A DNA stretch of 64,000 bases from Kineosporia rhizophila (GTDB taxonomy: Bacteria > Actinomycetota > Actinomycetes > Actinomycetales > Kineosporiaceae), in NCBI RefSeq assembly GCF_021277265.1, contig NZ_JAJSOH010000005.1, positions 186,001-250,000 on the forward strand, in the 5' to 3' direction. Shown here piece after piece: positions 24,664 to 32,716 of the stretch. Made by a program: the position numbers and the translations under genes. Every line of letters starts with the position of its first letter. The first letter of the stretch is position 1. The notes beneath the pieces were generated by a model. It made no database searches, was not told where the DNA came from, and saw only the letters and a program-made list of their open reading frames with translations.

Positions 24664-25065
24664 TCAGGCCGAGACCATATTCTTGGCAGTCGAACTAGAC
24701 GGAGTGACGTCGTCGCCGCTCCGAGGTTCGAGATCGTCGCGGTCGTGTCGTCCGTTCGCGACATCGCCGATGAAGTCGTCCCACTCCCGAGAATTGAGAA
24801 CTAGAGCAGGCCGATGCGGTCGATTGCGATCCGACATCAGCACGACCCCGTCCGAGTGACATTCGACCGCCACAGCGCTGTGCGCGCAGAGGTTGGTGTC
24901 CTTGACGCTACGTACAAACGCGGACCAATCTCCGAAGGAGAACTCCAGGTAAGGGCCTTCCGGATACCTTGAGGTCCGAACGAAGGTCCAACCCGCCGGC
25001 TGGTGAAAGACCTGGATGCCGAACTCGCTTGGAGGAGCGGCCTGATGCCCTGAAGGGATCCTCAC
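24664..25065 (-). CDS. DUF397 domain protein
   Basis: 133 residues. The C-terminal half (DGVVLMSDRNRPHRPALVL followed by SREWDDFIGDV) is a textbook DUF397 unit, and the N-terminal half (TFVRTSRYPEGPYLEFSFG then WSAFVRSVKD) looks like a degenerate second unit. DUF397 proteins are small actinobacterial partners of DUF5753-type helix-turn-helix regulators, including those around WhiJ/BldB control of development. It lies left of a helix-turn-helix gene at 25325 but is not next to its DUF5753 partner at 26444. Confidence 0.75.
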   Translation of the reverse strand: MRIPSGHQAAPPSEFGIQVFHQPAGWTFVRTSRYPEGPYLEFSFGDWSAFVRSVKDTNLCAHSAVAVECHSDGVVLMSDRNRPHRPALVLNSREWDDFIGDVANGRHDRDDLEPRSGDDVTPSSSTAKNMVSA

Positions 25066-25091
25066 ATCATCTCCTTATCCGCTCTGGGTAG

Positions 25092-25124
25092 GGCCCTCGG
25101 CCGCCCCCGTGGCGGTCGAGGGCC
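25092..25124. terminator. Hairpin between DUF397 gene and helix-turn-helix gene
   Basis: 14-bp stem with one G-T wobble (ggccctcggccgcc against ggcggtcgagggcc) and a five-base loop (cccgt). It could end leftward transcription from the gene at 25325 or be a leader structure of the DUF397 gene. Confidence 0.55.
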
Positions 25125-25228
25125 GTGCAGTGGAAGGACCGGAGAGTCGGCGCCCGCTCTGCATTCCTGGACAGTGCAACAAGCATTGGCTTGATAGGAC
25201 TTTCCGTAAACGCACTACCTTGGAACCC

Positions 25229-25248
25229 TTGTGGACCTTTTGTGGACC
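25229..25248. repeat. Tandem TTGTGGACC repeat
   Basis: TTGTGGACC occurs twice, 11 bases apart, i.e. one helical turn, in a gene-free stretch between DUF397 and helix-turn-helix genes. This spacing suits binding by a dimer on one face of DNA. Binding protein unknown. Confidence 0.5.
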
Positions 25249-25324
25249 CTGAGACTGTCCGTCCGCCCCAGCCGCCGCAACGTGTCCCAGCGGGACGAGC
25301 TGAACGAGCACTTCACAGAGGCCA

Positions 25325-25699
25325 TCAGACGCGAGTCTGGGCCAAGATGTAGATGTCCCCCTTCCCGCGGATCAAACCAACGAACCGTGCCCGCTGCTTG
25401 CTGGTAGCGCGGTCCAGGGCCGTGTCGAGGATCCCTTGGCATTCGAGGCTGATGATGGCGGACCGCCCTTGCGCCTCCCACTTGGAAGCGCTCCGAACGG
25501 AGATACCAAGGTGCTCAGCAAAGCGGATGAGGCTAAGGCGCAGCGCCTGGCGCAGGGCCGCTGCCTCCATGCCACTCCATGTAGTGACGACCACGGGCTC
25601 CGGCAGTTCGACCATGGCGAACTGGCCGAAGTTCGGCGAATTTCCCTCTGATGCAAGAGAAATCGATTCCGGTGCCGTCACATCAGATCTGTCAGCCAT
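25325..25699 (-). CDS. Helix-turn-helix DNA-binding protein
   Basis: 124 residues from an ATG with GGAG upstream (the frame is open further back and overlaps the next gene by 22 bases). Residues 40-85 contain WSGMEAAALRQALRLS, then FAEHLGISVRSASKWEAQG, an XRE-like helix-turn-helix. The following QGILDTALDRATSKQRARF is almost the same as in the larger protein at 27628 (QSALDTALRRADGEVRRRF). So this is a short paralogue without the TPR part. A regulatory role is inferred. Confidence 0.7.
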   Translation of the reverse strand: MADRSDVTAPESISLASEGNSPNFGQFAMVELPEPVVVTTWSGMEAAALRQALRLSLIRFAEHLGISVRSASKWEAQGRSAIISLECQGILDTALDRATSKQRARFVGLIRGKGDIYILAQTRV

Positions 25700-26130
25700 G
25701 CGCTCAACTCCGGTCCGAGATGGTAGGGCATGAGCGCGTCCACCGTCAGGGTGAGCGCCCCGTTTGATCGCCGGCTCCACACGATGTCGTCGACGACCAT
25801 GTCTGAGGTGTGTGCGATCCCCTTGGACGGAAGGAGCGTGCCGACCTCAGCGGCCACTGCATGACGCGGCGAGGCCCTCTCCAGATGGACGCCCGAGCCA
25901 TGCCCTGGAGACGCCCCTCGAGGACCTTCTGCAGATCGAGATAGCCAGTAACGGAACCGATCTCGATCCATGATGGCCAGGGTTCGGTGCTCCCCCTGCC
26001 ACAACGTGATGTCGTCTCGGCGGGCAACGAGTTCAATAATCTGAGTACCGCCATCGACAGCAACTTCGACGAGCACAGCGCGGCCGGTCCAGCGAATGGC
26101 TGGCGAGGCCCGAGAGAGGCGACTGGTCAC
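25678..26130 (-). CDS. Hypothetical protein
   Basis: 150 residues, not recognised. Contains AVLVEVAVDGGTQIIELVAR, RTLAIMDRDRFRYWL and DDIVWSRRSNGALTLTVDAL. It overlaps the helix-turn-helix gene by 22 bases on the same strand, so both form an operon, suggesting a ligand- or partner-type function. No catalytic motif is visible. The N-terminal eight residues (MTSRLSRA) may be a late or early start. Confidence 0.55.
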   Translation of the reverse strand: MTSRLSRASPAIRWTGRAVLVEVAVDGGTQIIELVARRDDITLWQGEHRTLAIMDRDRFRYWLSRSAEGPRGASPGHGSGVHLERASPRHAVAAEVGTLLPSKGIAHTSDMVVDDIVWSRRSNGALTLTVDALMPYHLGPELSAWLTDLM

Positions 26131-26344
26131 CGGGCCTCCGAGGCTTCACTGATCGATGCGTTGACGATTTCGGCTCTTGACGCAGAGGTACTGATCGCTT
26201 CCATGCGACTCCCTTGCTGCTTTGCAACCTGGGGGCAGTCCGCTTCACGCGCGGGTCAAGCTCGATCAGACGGTGCGCTGGATTGAGGAAGCCGACCTGC
26301 GCTGCGGTCACTGTCCGCGGTGAGGTCGCTGCGAGATGTACCGA

Positions 26345-26422
26345 TCTTGCACCCGCACGAATGCCAAGTGCAACCTTTCCACCTAAATTTGCTCAAGGCG
26401 CTTTTTGTGGGTTCTTGCACCC
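26345..26422. promoter_or_regulatory. TCTTGCACCC repeats in a divergent promoter region
   Basis: The 10-mer TCTTGCACCC occurs at 26345-26354 and 26413-26422, and an inverted related site AAGTGCAA lies between them at 26366-26373. They lie in the 313-base gene-free stretch before the DUF5753 regulator gene, a likely operator region. No other feature is seen in that stretch. Confidence 0.5.
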
Positions 26423-26443
26423 TTAGTGTGTGATGATGATCTG

Positions 26444-27310
26444 GTGCCCAACTCTCCGTTGCCACCGACAGTGCGTCGTCGGCGATTAGGAGCAACTCTT
26501 CGCAGGCTCCGTAACGGCGCGAATCTGAGCCTGGACGAGGCCGCTGCCCGCATGGGGTGGAAGGCCCCGAAGATGTCGAAGATCGAGAACGCCACGCTCG
26601 GGATCAGGGCCCCGGACGTGAAGCGACTCCTTGACGTCTACGAAGTCGAAGACGAGACCGTCTTGCCAGCGCTTGAGAACTTGGCTCGGGATGCAGGCAA
26701 GCGAGGCTGGTGGCAGACGTACTCCGGCGTCATGAGTCAGTCTTACGCGGACTACATAGCCCTGGAGTCCGATGCCAGTCGGATCCGGCAATGGTCCGGC
26801 CTCATCCCGGGGCTACTACAGACAGGCGCTTACGCTCGCGAGGTCATCACCGCTACCAATGATGCGGGGATCACGGCGGACGAAGTGAACGGCCTGGTCG
26901 AGGTTCGCCAGGCACGGCAAGCCGTGCTTACACGCCCCGGTGCCCCGCTGGAGTTGTGGGCCGTCATCAACCAGGCCGCGCTACATCAACGATTCGCCAT
27001 GCGCCCTGAAACCATGCGGGATCAACTGCGACGCCTGCGCGAGGTGGCGGAGCTTCCTGGGATCACGATCCAGGTCATGCCGCTGGCCTGTACACCTCAC
27101 CCGGGACTGGCCGGTCCGTTCTCGGTTGTCAGCTTCCCTGGCCCCATGCTCGATGTGGTTCTCCTGGAGAACTTCCTTGGCAATTCCTACCTCGAGGATG
27201 AGAAGGCGGGGCCAGCGTTCGGCTCAGCCTTTGAGAGGATCGTTGCCGCGGCCCTGGCACCAGACGACTCCCTGGCGCTCATCCACCGACTGGAAGATGA
27301 ATCATCATGA
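26444..27310 (+). CDS. Helix-turn-helix/DUF5753 regulator
   Basis: 288 residues. Residues 10-70 are an XRE helix-turn-helix: LGATLRRLRNGANLSLDEAA then MGWKAPKMSKIENATLG. The remainder (SDASRIRQWSGLIPGLLQT, YAREVITATN, LPGITIQVMPL, VVLLENFLG) is the DUF5753 ligand/partner domain. These regulators pair with DUF397 proteins, and here one follows with an ATGA overlap. The upstream frame begins at a TTG. I prefer the GTG at 26444. Likely autoregulated through the TCTTGCACCC repeats. Confidence 0.85.
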   Translation: MPNSPLPPTVRRRRLGATLRRLRNGANLSLDEAAARMGWKAPKMSKIENATLGIRAPDVKRLLDVYEVEDETVLPALENLARDAGKRGWWQTYSGVMSQSYADYIALESDASRIRQWSGLIPGLLQTGAYAREVITATNDAGITADEVNGLVEVRQARQAVLTRPGAPLELWAVINQAALHQRFAMRPETMRDQLRRLREVAELPGITIQVMPLACTPHPGLAGPFSVVSFPGPMLDVVLLENFLGNSYLEDEKAGPAFGSAFERIVAAALAPDDSLALIHRLEDESS

Positions 27311-27525
27311 CGAACAAGAGTGCGCTGTACGAGATCGATCTCGATCAGGCGACTTGGCGCAAGGCATCCGCCAGCGCAGGTCAGGGCGAGTGCGTCGAAC
27401 TCACGGACCTACCTGACGGTGCAGTGGCAGTCCGTGACTCCAAGAATCTCGGGCTGGCGCCTCTGCGGTTCACGGCCGGCGAATGGGCAGCGTTTCGTCA
27501 AGGACTGTTGAGCGGCGAACTCTAA
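27307..27525 (+). CDS. DUF397 domain protein
   Basis: 72 residues, DUF397: WRKASASAGQGECVEL, then GAVAVRDSKNLGLAPLRFTA and EWAAFRQGLL. The ATGA overlap with the DUF5753 regulator implies translational coupling, the standard pair in actinobacteria. These small proteins may act as antagonist or adaptor of the regulator. Confidence 0.88.
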   Translation: MTNKSALYEIDLDQATWRKASASAGQGECVELTDLPDGAVAVRDSKNLGLAPLRFTAGEWAAFRQGLLSGEL

Positions 27526-27627
27526 GGAGCCAACCGTCTCCGGGTGGCGAGCGGCCGGAGGCACCGGCCGCTGTCGCGACCGAGTGACCTGAGACGGAAG
27601 TTGGCCCAACAGGACGGGAGCAACCCG

Positions 27628-28866
27628 ATGCACGTTGAGCGGTGGACGGGCCGCGAGACGCGCATGTTCAGAGAAGCTTCGCGGCTTACCGTGCGATCCT
27701 TCGCCGAATATCTAGGCGTGGCAACGCGAACCGTATCTCGATGGGAACTCCACGGCGTCACACGGGCTCCGCAACCAGAGATTCAGAGCGCTCTGGACAC
27801 CGCTCTACGTAGGGCGGATGGGGAGGTTCGTCGCCGGTTCGAGGTCATGCTGATCGGTCAGACGACAGCTGACAGCGAGCGTGAAGAACCTGGGATAACA
27901 CCCCCCTGGTTGGAAGGATCCCCGGTTCCAATCATCTCCGGGGCCGGCTCTTCTGTTCATGGAACCATAAACGCAGGGCAGGTGGACGATCTCGTCCACC
28001 TACTACGCGATCAGTGGCATCTCCTCGTCAAGACTGACAATCTCCTCGGGCCCCGGTTCGCCCTACGAGGCGTTCTCGATCAGTTGCATCTCGTTGAAGA
28101 AGTGCTGCCGGACGTGAGCAGCAGCGGGCGCAGCGAGGTGTTGCGGATGGGTGCACGGTACGCGGAGTCGGCTTCCTGGCTGAGCGAAGACTCGGGGGAT
28201 CATGAATCGGCGCGGTCCTGGAACCTGCGTGCTGGGCAATGGGCGCGGGAGGCCGATGATCGGCGCATGATGGCTTGGACCAGGCTCCGTTTCAGCTCGC
28301 AAGCCATGACGGCGGGGAACGTTGATGAAGGCGTGGCCCATGCCCTGGTGGCCGCTAGCGAGAAGGGTCTACTCCCCGTTACCCGCGCCGCTATCACTCA
28401 GCAGGCGGCACACGGCTTTGCGCTGCAAGGGGACGAGCTATCAGCGAATCGGCATCTGGAAATGGCTCATGACTGGGCGGCCAGCGACGATGGCGGCGAT
28501 GCACGAGCCGGTCACGGGTCCTACTGCACCGAGACATACCTGGAGCTCCAGCGCGCATCCTGCTGGCTGACCTTGAATCGTCCCGAGCGGGCAGTCGAAC
28601 TTTACGAGCGCGTCCTGCCCGAGCTCGCTTCTGTCTATCGCCGTGATCGTGGGCATGCCCTCAGCCGGCTGGCTCTGGCACACGTTCTCATGGACGAGCC
28701 AGGCCAGGCCGCCGTCGCCGCGCATGAGGCACTCACGATTGCTCGTGCCACGGGTTCCCGGCGCACTGAACGAGAGGCCGCGGAGGTGGCGTTCAAGCTG
28801 CGGCGCCATCAGCGAGAACCGACCGTTGCCGCCCTGCTCCTTGAGCTGGCAGCCTCGTCATCGTGA
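27628..28866 (+). CDS. Helix-turn-helix protein with TPR-like repeats
   Basis: 412 residues, ATG preceded by GGGAG. N-terminal helix-turn-helix: WTGRETRMFREASRLTVRS then FAEYLGVATRTVSRWELHG, followed by ALDTALRRADGEVRRRF. The rest is built from helical repeats (AESASWLSEDSGDHESARSW, LRAGQWAREADDRRMMAW, ANRHLEMAHDWA, GHALSRLALAHVLMDEPGQA), consistent with TPR-like units that sense a peptide or ligand. The stop overlaps the start of the RibD-like gene (GTGA), so the two work together. The short protein at 25325 shares its N-terminal half. Confidence 0.78.
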   Translation: MHVERWTGRETRMFREASRLTVRSFAEYLGVATRTVSRWELHGVTRAPQPEIQSALDTALRRADGEVRRRFEVMLIGQTTADSEREEPGITPPWLEGSPVPIISGAGSSVHGTINAGQVDDLVHLLRDQWHLLVKTDNLLGPRFALRGVLDQLHLVEEVLPDVSSSGRSEVLRMGARYAESASWLSEDSGDHESARSWNLRAGQWAREADDRRMMAWTRLRFSSQAMTAGNVDEGVAHALVAASEKGLLPVTRAAITQQAAHGFALQGDELSANRHLEMAHDWAASDDGGDARAGHGSYCTETYLELQRASCWLTLNRPERAVELYERVLPELASVYRRDRGHALSRLALAHVLMDEPGQAAVAAHEALTIARATGSRRTEREAAEVAFKLRRHQREPTVAALLLELAASSS

Positions 28867-29762
28867 GCGATATTCGTGAACGATCGGCCATGCGGCAGGC
28901 GATCGCCCTATCGGCGCTTGGGCTCGGCACGACCAGTCCCAACCCTCCGGTCGGATGTGTACTTCTCGATGCCGAAGGCGACATTGCAGGTCAGGGATAC
29001 CACCGTCGCAAAGGTGAGGCCCACGCAGAAGTCAACGCTCTCGCCGCTGCCGGAAAACGGGCCAGCGGAGGCACAGCGGTCGTGACCCTCGAACCCTGCA
29101 ACCACCACGGCGTCACACCACCCTGCCATCAAGCACTGATCGATGCTGGTATCTCGCGCGTCGTGATCGCGGTAATTGACCCGACCTCACGCGGAGTGGG
29201 AGGCGCCTCACGACTACAGGAAGCGGGGCTTGACGTCGAAGTCGGCTGCCTTGCTGACGAAGCCACACTCGTCCTGGACCCCTGGCTCAAGGCGTTGGCC
29301 TCCCAAAGGTCTCAACTGTGCTGGGCTCAACTGGCTGCGCCGGAGCTCATGATGGCTGACGCTGAAGCGATGGCTGATCTGAGGGCGCTGCGCAGAAGTA
29401 TGGACGTGGTCCTTCGAGCAGACGGCACGGTAGAGGATGGCGGCCTCGAAGGACTCTTCTCCGGCCGCCTCACCGGATCCCCTCTGCTTCTGACGGACCC
29501 AAGGGCCACCGCTCAAAAGTTGTACACCGCAGGCGCCCGGCGGACCCTGCTAGATGCTGGCCACGAGGTTGCACAGCAGTTCATGAATGCGAACTTGCTG
29601 GATGAAATGGTTCTGTACTTACCCGTCGTGGCTCCCTCTAGCACTGCCTTCATGGAGACCGCTCTGGCATCCTTTCCGGCAGGCTTCACGATGAAGACCC
29701 TGACGAGAGCCGGCGACTTCCTGCGGATTCGAGCCGTTCGACTGCCGGAAAGCGACACTTAG
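28863..29762 (+). CDS. RibD-like deaminase with degenerate reductase domain
   Basis: 299 residues. The N-terminal zinc deaminase is intact: TSPNPPVGCVLLD, KGEAHAEVNALAAAG (catalytic His and Glu) and VTLEPCNHHGVTPPC (two zinc Cys), followed by RVVIAVIDPTSRGVGG. In RibD this domain deaminates the pyrimidine made from GTP. The C-terminal 150 residues resemble the RibG reductase only weakly (YTAGARRTLLDAGHEVAQQF, DEMVLYLPVV). The GTG start overlaps the regulator stop. Because this lies beside a helix-turn-helix/TPR regulator rather than ribB/ribE, its substrate is probably not the riboflavin intermediate. Confidence 0.85.
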   Translation: MSDIRERSAMRQAIALSALGLGTTSPNPPVGCVLLDAEGDIAGQGYHRRKGEAHAEVNALAAAGKRASGGTAVVTLEPCNHHGVTPPCHQALIDAGISRVVIAVIDPTSRGVGGASRLQEAGLDVEVGCLADEATLVLDPWLKALASQRSQLCWAQLAAPELMMADAEAMADLRALRRSMDVVLRADGTVEDGGLEGLFSGRLTGSPLLLTDPRATAQKLYTAGARRTLLDAGHEVAQQFMNANLLDEMVLYLPVVAPSSTAFMETALASFPAGFTMKTLTRAGDFLRIRAVRLPESDT

Positions 29763-30361
29763 AAAGAGATTTCGCCGCAAGGTCTGCTCGAAACAATCAT
29801 CCGCAGCTAGCGCTCATGCCGGGAATGCGAGCGCCGGCAGCGTCCCGCCAAGGAGCGAAATCCGAGTCAGATGCCACTGGGGCGCCACCGCCCCAAGTAC
29901 GTAGGGTCGACCGCTGCGCCGGGAGAGTCCGCCAGCACGCGTCCAGCACCGAGTACGGCCACCCCCACTCCCAGAGTTGGAAGTCGGTGTGCGCGCTGCA
30001 CGCAAGCGTTCTCCGGCCTTCCTCGATCGACCGGCACATCGCCCCCCAAAGGCGAGGCTGCCAAATGCGCAGATAGAAGCGAGCCGATCGCACCCAAATT
30101 GATGCTTGCTTAACTGTTATTTATGTCCTTCATAAAGCATCGCAAGAGCCGCGCGTACTGACGGGCCAACTCCGCGTCACCGACCGGGCGGCCCCAGAGG
30201 GTCCCGGCTCAGCTGGGGAATCCGCGCCCCTCCCGCACGCGGTCGCACAGAACGATGCTGGGCCCGCCTCGTGCCAACGATGTCTTAACCCAGGTTGAAA
30301 CGTAATCTAAGCCACATATCCGACCAATGGCGGATTTAGGCCATCCTTGCGTTGACACGAA
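29763..30361. other. Gene-free stretch of about 600 bases
   Basis: No supported gene. A 98-codon leftward frame (nt 29797-30093, Trp-rich, ending ...GARIPGMSASCG) is open but has no ribosome site and no family resemblance, so I did not call it. The right end holds a short AT-rich patch (about nt 30090-30130) unlike the surrounding DNA and then the promoter of the pilus locus. Confidence 0.5.
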
Positions 30362-31012
30362 GTGATGGCGGGACAACGCTCGGGCACTGAGTGCAGCGAG
30401 CATGCATCAGCGAGGGGTCGCGACTTGAACCGGATTGCAGTCTGCCTAGCAATGGCCACCCTGGCCTCAGCCCTGCTTGCCGGGTGCTCGGGCCAGGAGG
30501 ACGAAGCGACGGATCCCATCACGCCGCCGCCGGCCACCCCATCGCCAACGACCACGGTGCCGGCGGGCGCCGAGGAAGCGCTCGCCGCTTACCAGGCCTT
30601 CCAGCAGTCACTGGCCGCTGCCCAGGCGAACCCGACTGCTGAGGGCGAAAAGGCCCCAGCTGATGCTGATGTCACTCAGTGGTCGTGGGATCCCCTGCAG
30701 GCTCAGATGGTTGCCTATGTTGCCGATTTGGCCGCCCAGGGTGCTCACTACGAGGGGACGCAACACCAGGGGCACCCACGGGTCGAAAGCGTCGACCTGG
30801 AGGCCGAATCATGGCCAACCGTGGTGATATCGGATTGCGCAATCGGTGGTGACTGGCATCCCGTTGCCGAAGATGGGACTCGGTTTCCAGAAGCAGGAGC
30901 AACGGCTACGCCGCCTCCTCCCTACCGGATAACTGTCACGATGATCGAATACCAAGGCCGCTGGGGAGCTTCCGAGCAGTCGGCGGATAGGTCGAGCACG
31001 TGTACGCCATGA
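30362..31012 (+). CDS. Lipoprotein
   Basis: 216 residues. The N-terminus has a Lys/Arg-poor start then LNRIAVCLAMATLASALLAG followed by Cys, a classical lipobox (LLAGC), so it is predicted to be lipid-anchored on the outer face of the membrane. After the Cys comes a Pro/Thr-rich linker, then a folded domain (WSWDPLQAQMVAYVADLAAQ, VVISDCAIGGDWHPVAEDG). The stop overlaps the next gene (ATGA). It opens the pilus-like locus. Exact role unknown. Confidence 0.75.
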   Translation: MMAGQRSGTECSEHASARGRDLNRIAVCLAMATLASALLAGCSGQEDEATDPITPPPATPSPTTTVPAGAEEALAAYQAFQQSLAAAQANPTAEGEKAPADADVTQWSWDPLQAQMVAYVADLAAQGAHYEGTQHQGHPRVESVDLEAESWPTVVISDCAIGGDWHPVAEDGTRFPEAGATATPPPPYRITVTMIEYQGRWGASEQSADRSSTCTP

Positions 31013-32034
31013 AGCTGACTCCGTCAGGACACAGGACAGATGGCGTGTTCCCCGCAGCAAGACGCTTCTGGTCCTTGGCGATCATGCCGGTGCTGCTTGT
31101 CGGCCTAGCCGCTCCAGCGCTAGCAGGGACCACCCCTGGCGGGGATGAAAGCATCAGCGTGATTGGCGACCCCTCCATCGGCGCGTACGACACCACGATC
31201 ACTCGGGATGGATCCACGGGCGATAGCGCTGTGGGAAAATCAGGTGGGGAAGGCACTTCGAGCCAAGGGGTCGATCGGATCGGTTCTCCAGCAGCCGACT
31301 CAGAACCAGAAATAGATGCGATTCCCGTCGATCCGCGGTTGAACTGCACCGTGGAACGGGCGAACCCTCAGCCGGCGAAGAGCGACGCTGTCTGGGAGGG
31401 AAACGACGACGGTGTGATCATGCTCCAGACCTGCCGGCACGTGGACGAGGGCTTCGTGGGTCTAGTCACCACGCTGTACTGGGCAGCGACTGAAGAAGAG
31501 ACCCCACCCGAGGCACCGACAGTGACTCCCGAGCAGCTGGCTCAGGAGGCGTTGGCCCGGCTCCAGGTTCCGAAGCCGCAGTTCCACCGCTCGCCCCCGG
31601 AGACGGCGGAGTGGCGGGGAACTCCCTACACCTGGATCAGCATTCCGACATGGTTTTGGGTGACGACCTCATGGACGCCGCTTGAGGAAACGGCTCGACT
31701 TGGTTCCGTCTGGGCAACCGTCTCTGTGACCCCGGAGCGCTTGCTCGTGGATGGCGGGGACGGCGGGGAACCGACGCAGTGCGACGGTCCCGGGGTACCG
31801 CACCCGGAGTCCAGCTCGACCAGCGATCAGTCCCTGGCTGAGGTCGACGTCCCTGCGGACGCTTGCACGTACGTGTACTCGCAGGTCGCTGAGGGGGTGA
31901 CGCCAGAGGTGACCATCGTTTGGTCTGCTTCTTGGCAGGGCTCCGGTGGAACGGGAGCGGATCTTCCGACCGCGATGACGACGGCGGTCGGCGATGCCAT
32001 GGCCGTACTGCAAATCGAGACGGTGATCGAGTAG
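31009..32034 (+). CDS. Exported protein of the pilus-like locus
   Basis: 341 residues. A signal peptide is visible (KLTPSGHRTDGVFPAARRFW, SLAIMPVLLVGLAAPALAG), followed by a 60-residue Gly/Ser/Asp-rich stretch. Then two conserved-looking parts with cysteines (DPRLNCTVER, MLQTCRHVDEGFVGLVTTLY) and WISIPTWFWVTTSWTPL. No enzyme motif. Start ATG overlaps the lipoprotein stop. Such secreted proteins accompany Tad-type loci in actinobacteria. Probably a cell-wall-associated component. Confidence 0.7.
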   Translation: MKLTPSGHRTDGVFPAARRFWSLAIMPVLLVGLAAPALAGTTPGGDESISVIGDPSIGAYDTTITRDGSTGDSAVGKSGGEGTSSQGVDRIGSPAADSEPEIDAIPVDPRLNCTVERANPQPAKSDAVWEGNDDGVIMLQTCRHVDEGFVGLVTTLYWAATEEETPPEAPTVTPEQLAQEALARLQVPKPQFHRSPPETAEWRGTPYTWISIPTWFWVTTSWTPLEETARLGSVWATVSVTPERLLVDGGDGGEPTQCDGPGVPHPESSSTSDQSLAEVDVPADACTYVYSQVAEGVTPEVTIVWSASWQGSGGTGADLPTAMTTAVGDAMAVLQIETVIE

Positions 32035-32059
32035 TGGACGAAGCGGGAGCTGGTTGGAG

Positions 32060-32716
32060 ATGACGAGTTCGGCGTTCCGGACCCGACCACCAGTGAGCAC
32101 TGCATCGGGGCAGCTGTCGTTGCCGACGAGGCAGTTCCGCCCGGGATTCGCCGCTCTCGGCCTCTTTCTGATTCTTGGGCTGGCGTTTTCGGGTGCCTGG
32201 CTCTATCAGCAGGCAGGCGCGAAGGTCGATGTGGTTCAAGTGGTGCGGCAGGTGGCGGTCGGGCAGCCACTGACCCGTGATGACCTGTCCACTGTGGCAG
32301 TTGCTGGCGACCTCACTGCGGTTGGTGCAGGCAACCTGGAGAGTGTGCTCGGCCAGACGGCGGCGGTGACGTTACTCCCGGGGACGTTGCTCCAGCGGGA
32401 AATGATCAGCGACGGCAGCACCGGACTGACGGCTGACCAGTCTCAGGTCGGCGTGGCCGTGTCCGGTGCACAGATGCCGGCGGATGGTCTGGTGCCGGGC
32501 GACACGGTGGAGGTGTACCGGCTTGCTGACGGCTCGGGTGAGGGCAGCACGCAGCTGCTGGTGCAGGCAGCAACGGTGACGGCGGCCAATCCGGATCCAC
32601 AGAGCAATGGCGGAAGTCTGCTGACGTTGACCGTGCCACGGAACGTCGGTGGGGCGGTGGCCTCGGCCAGCGGAGCTGGGCAGATCGCTGTCGTCCGGAT
32701 CAAGGCGCCGTCGTGA
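32060..32716 (+). CDS. SAF-domain pilus assembly protein (CpaB/RcpC-like)
   Basis: 219 residues. One N-terminal transmembrane helix (GFAALGLFLILGLAFSGAWL) followed by a SAF-type domain beginning VVQVVRQVAVGQPLTRDDLS and continuing TVAVAGDLTAVGAGNLESVL and PGTLLQREMISDG. CpaB/RcpC homologues stabilise Flp pilus biogenesis complexes. The gene precedes CpaE and CpaF homologues and overlaps the former by four bases (GTGA), strongly supporting the call. Confidence 0.85.
   Translation: MTSSAFRTRPPVSTASGQLSLPTRQFRPGFAALGLFLILGLAFSGAWLYQQAGAKVDVVQVVRQVAVGQPLTRDDLSTVAVAGDLTAVGAGNLESVLGQTAAVTLLPGTLLQREMISDGSTGLTADQSQVGVAVSGAQMPADGLVPGDTVEVYRLADGSGEGSTQLLVQAATVTAANPDPQSNGGSLLTLTVPRNVGGAVASASGAGQIAVVRIKAPS

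Noticed and set aside
29797..30093. 98-codon Trp-rich leftward frame
   Set aside because: No ribosome site, no family resemblance and a similarly long frame on the opposite strand.
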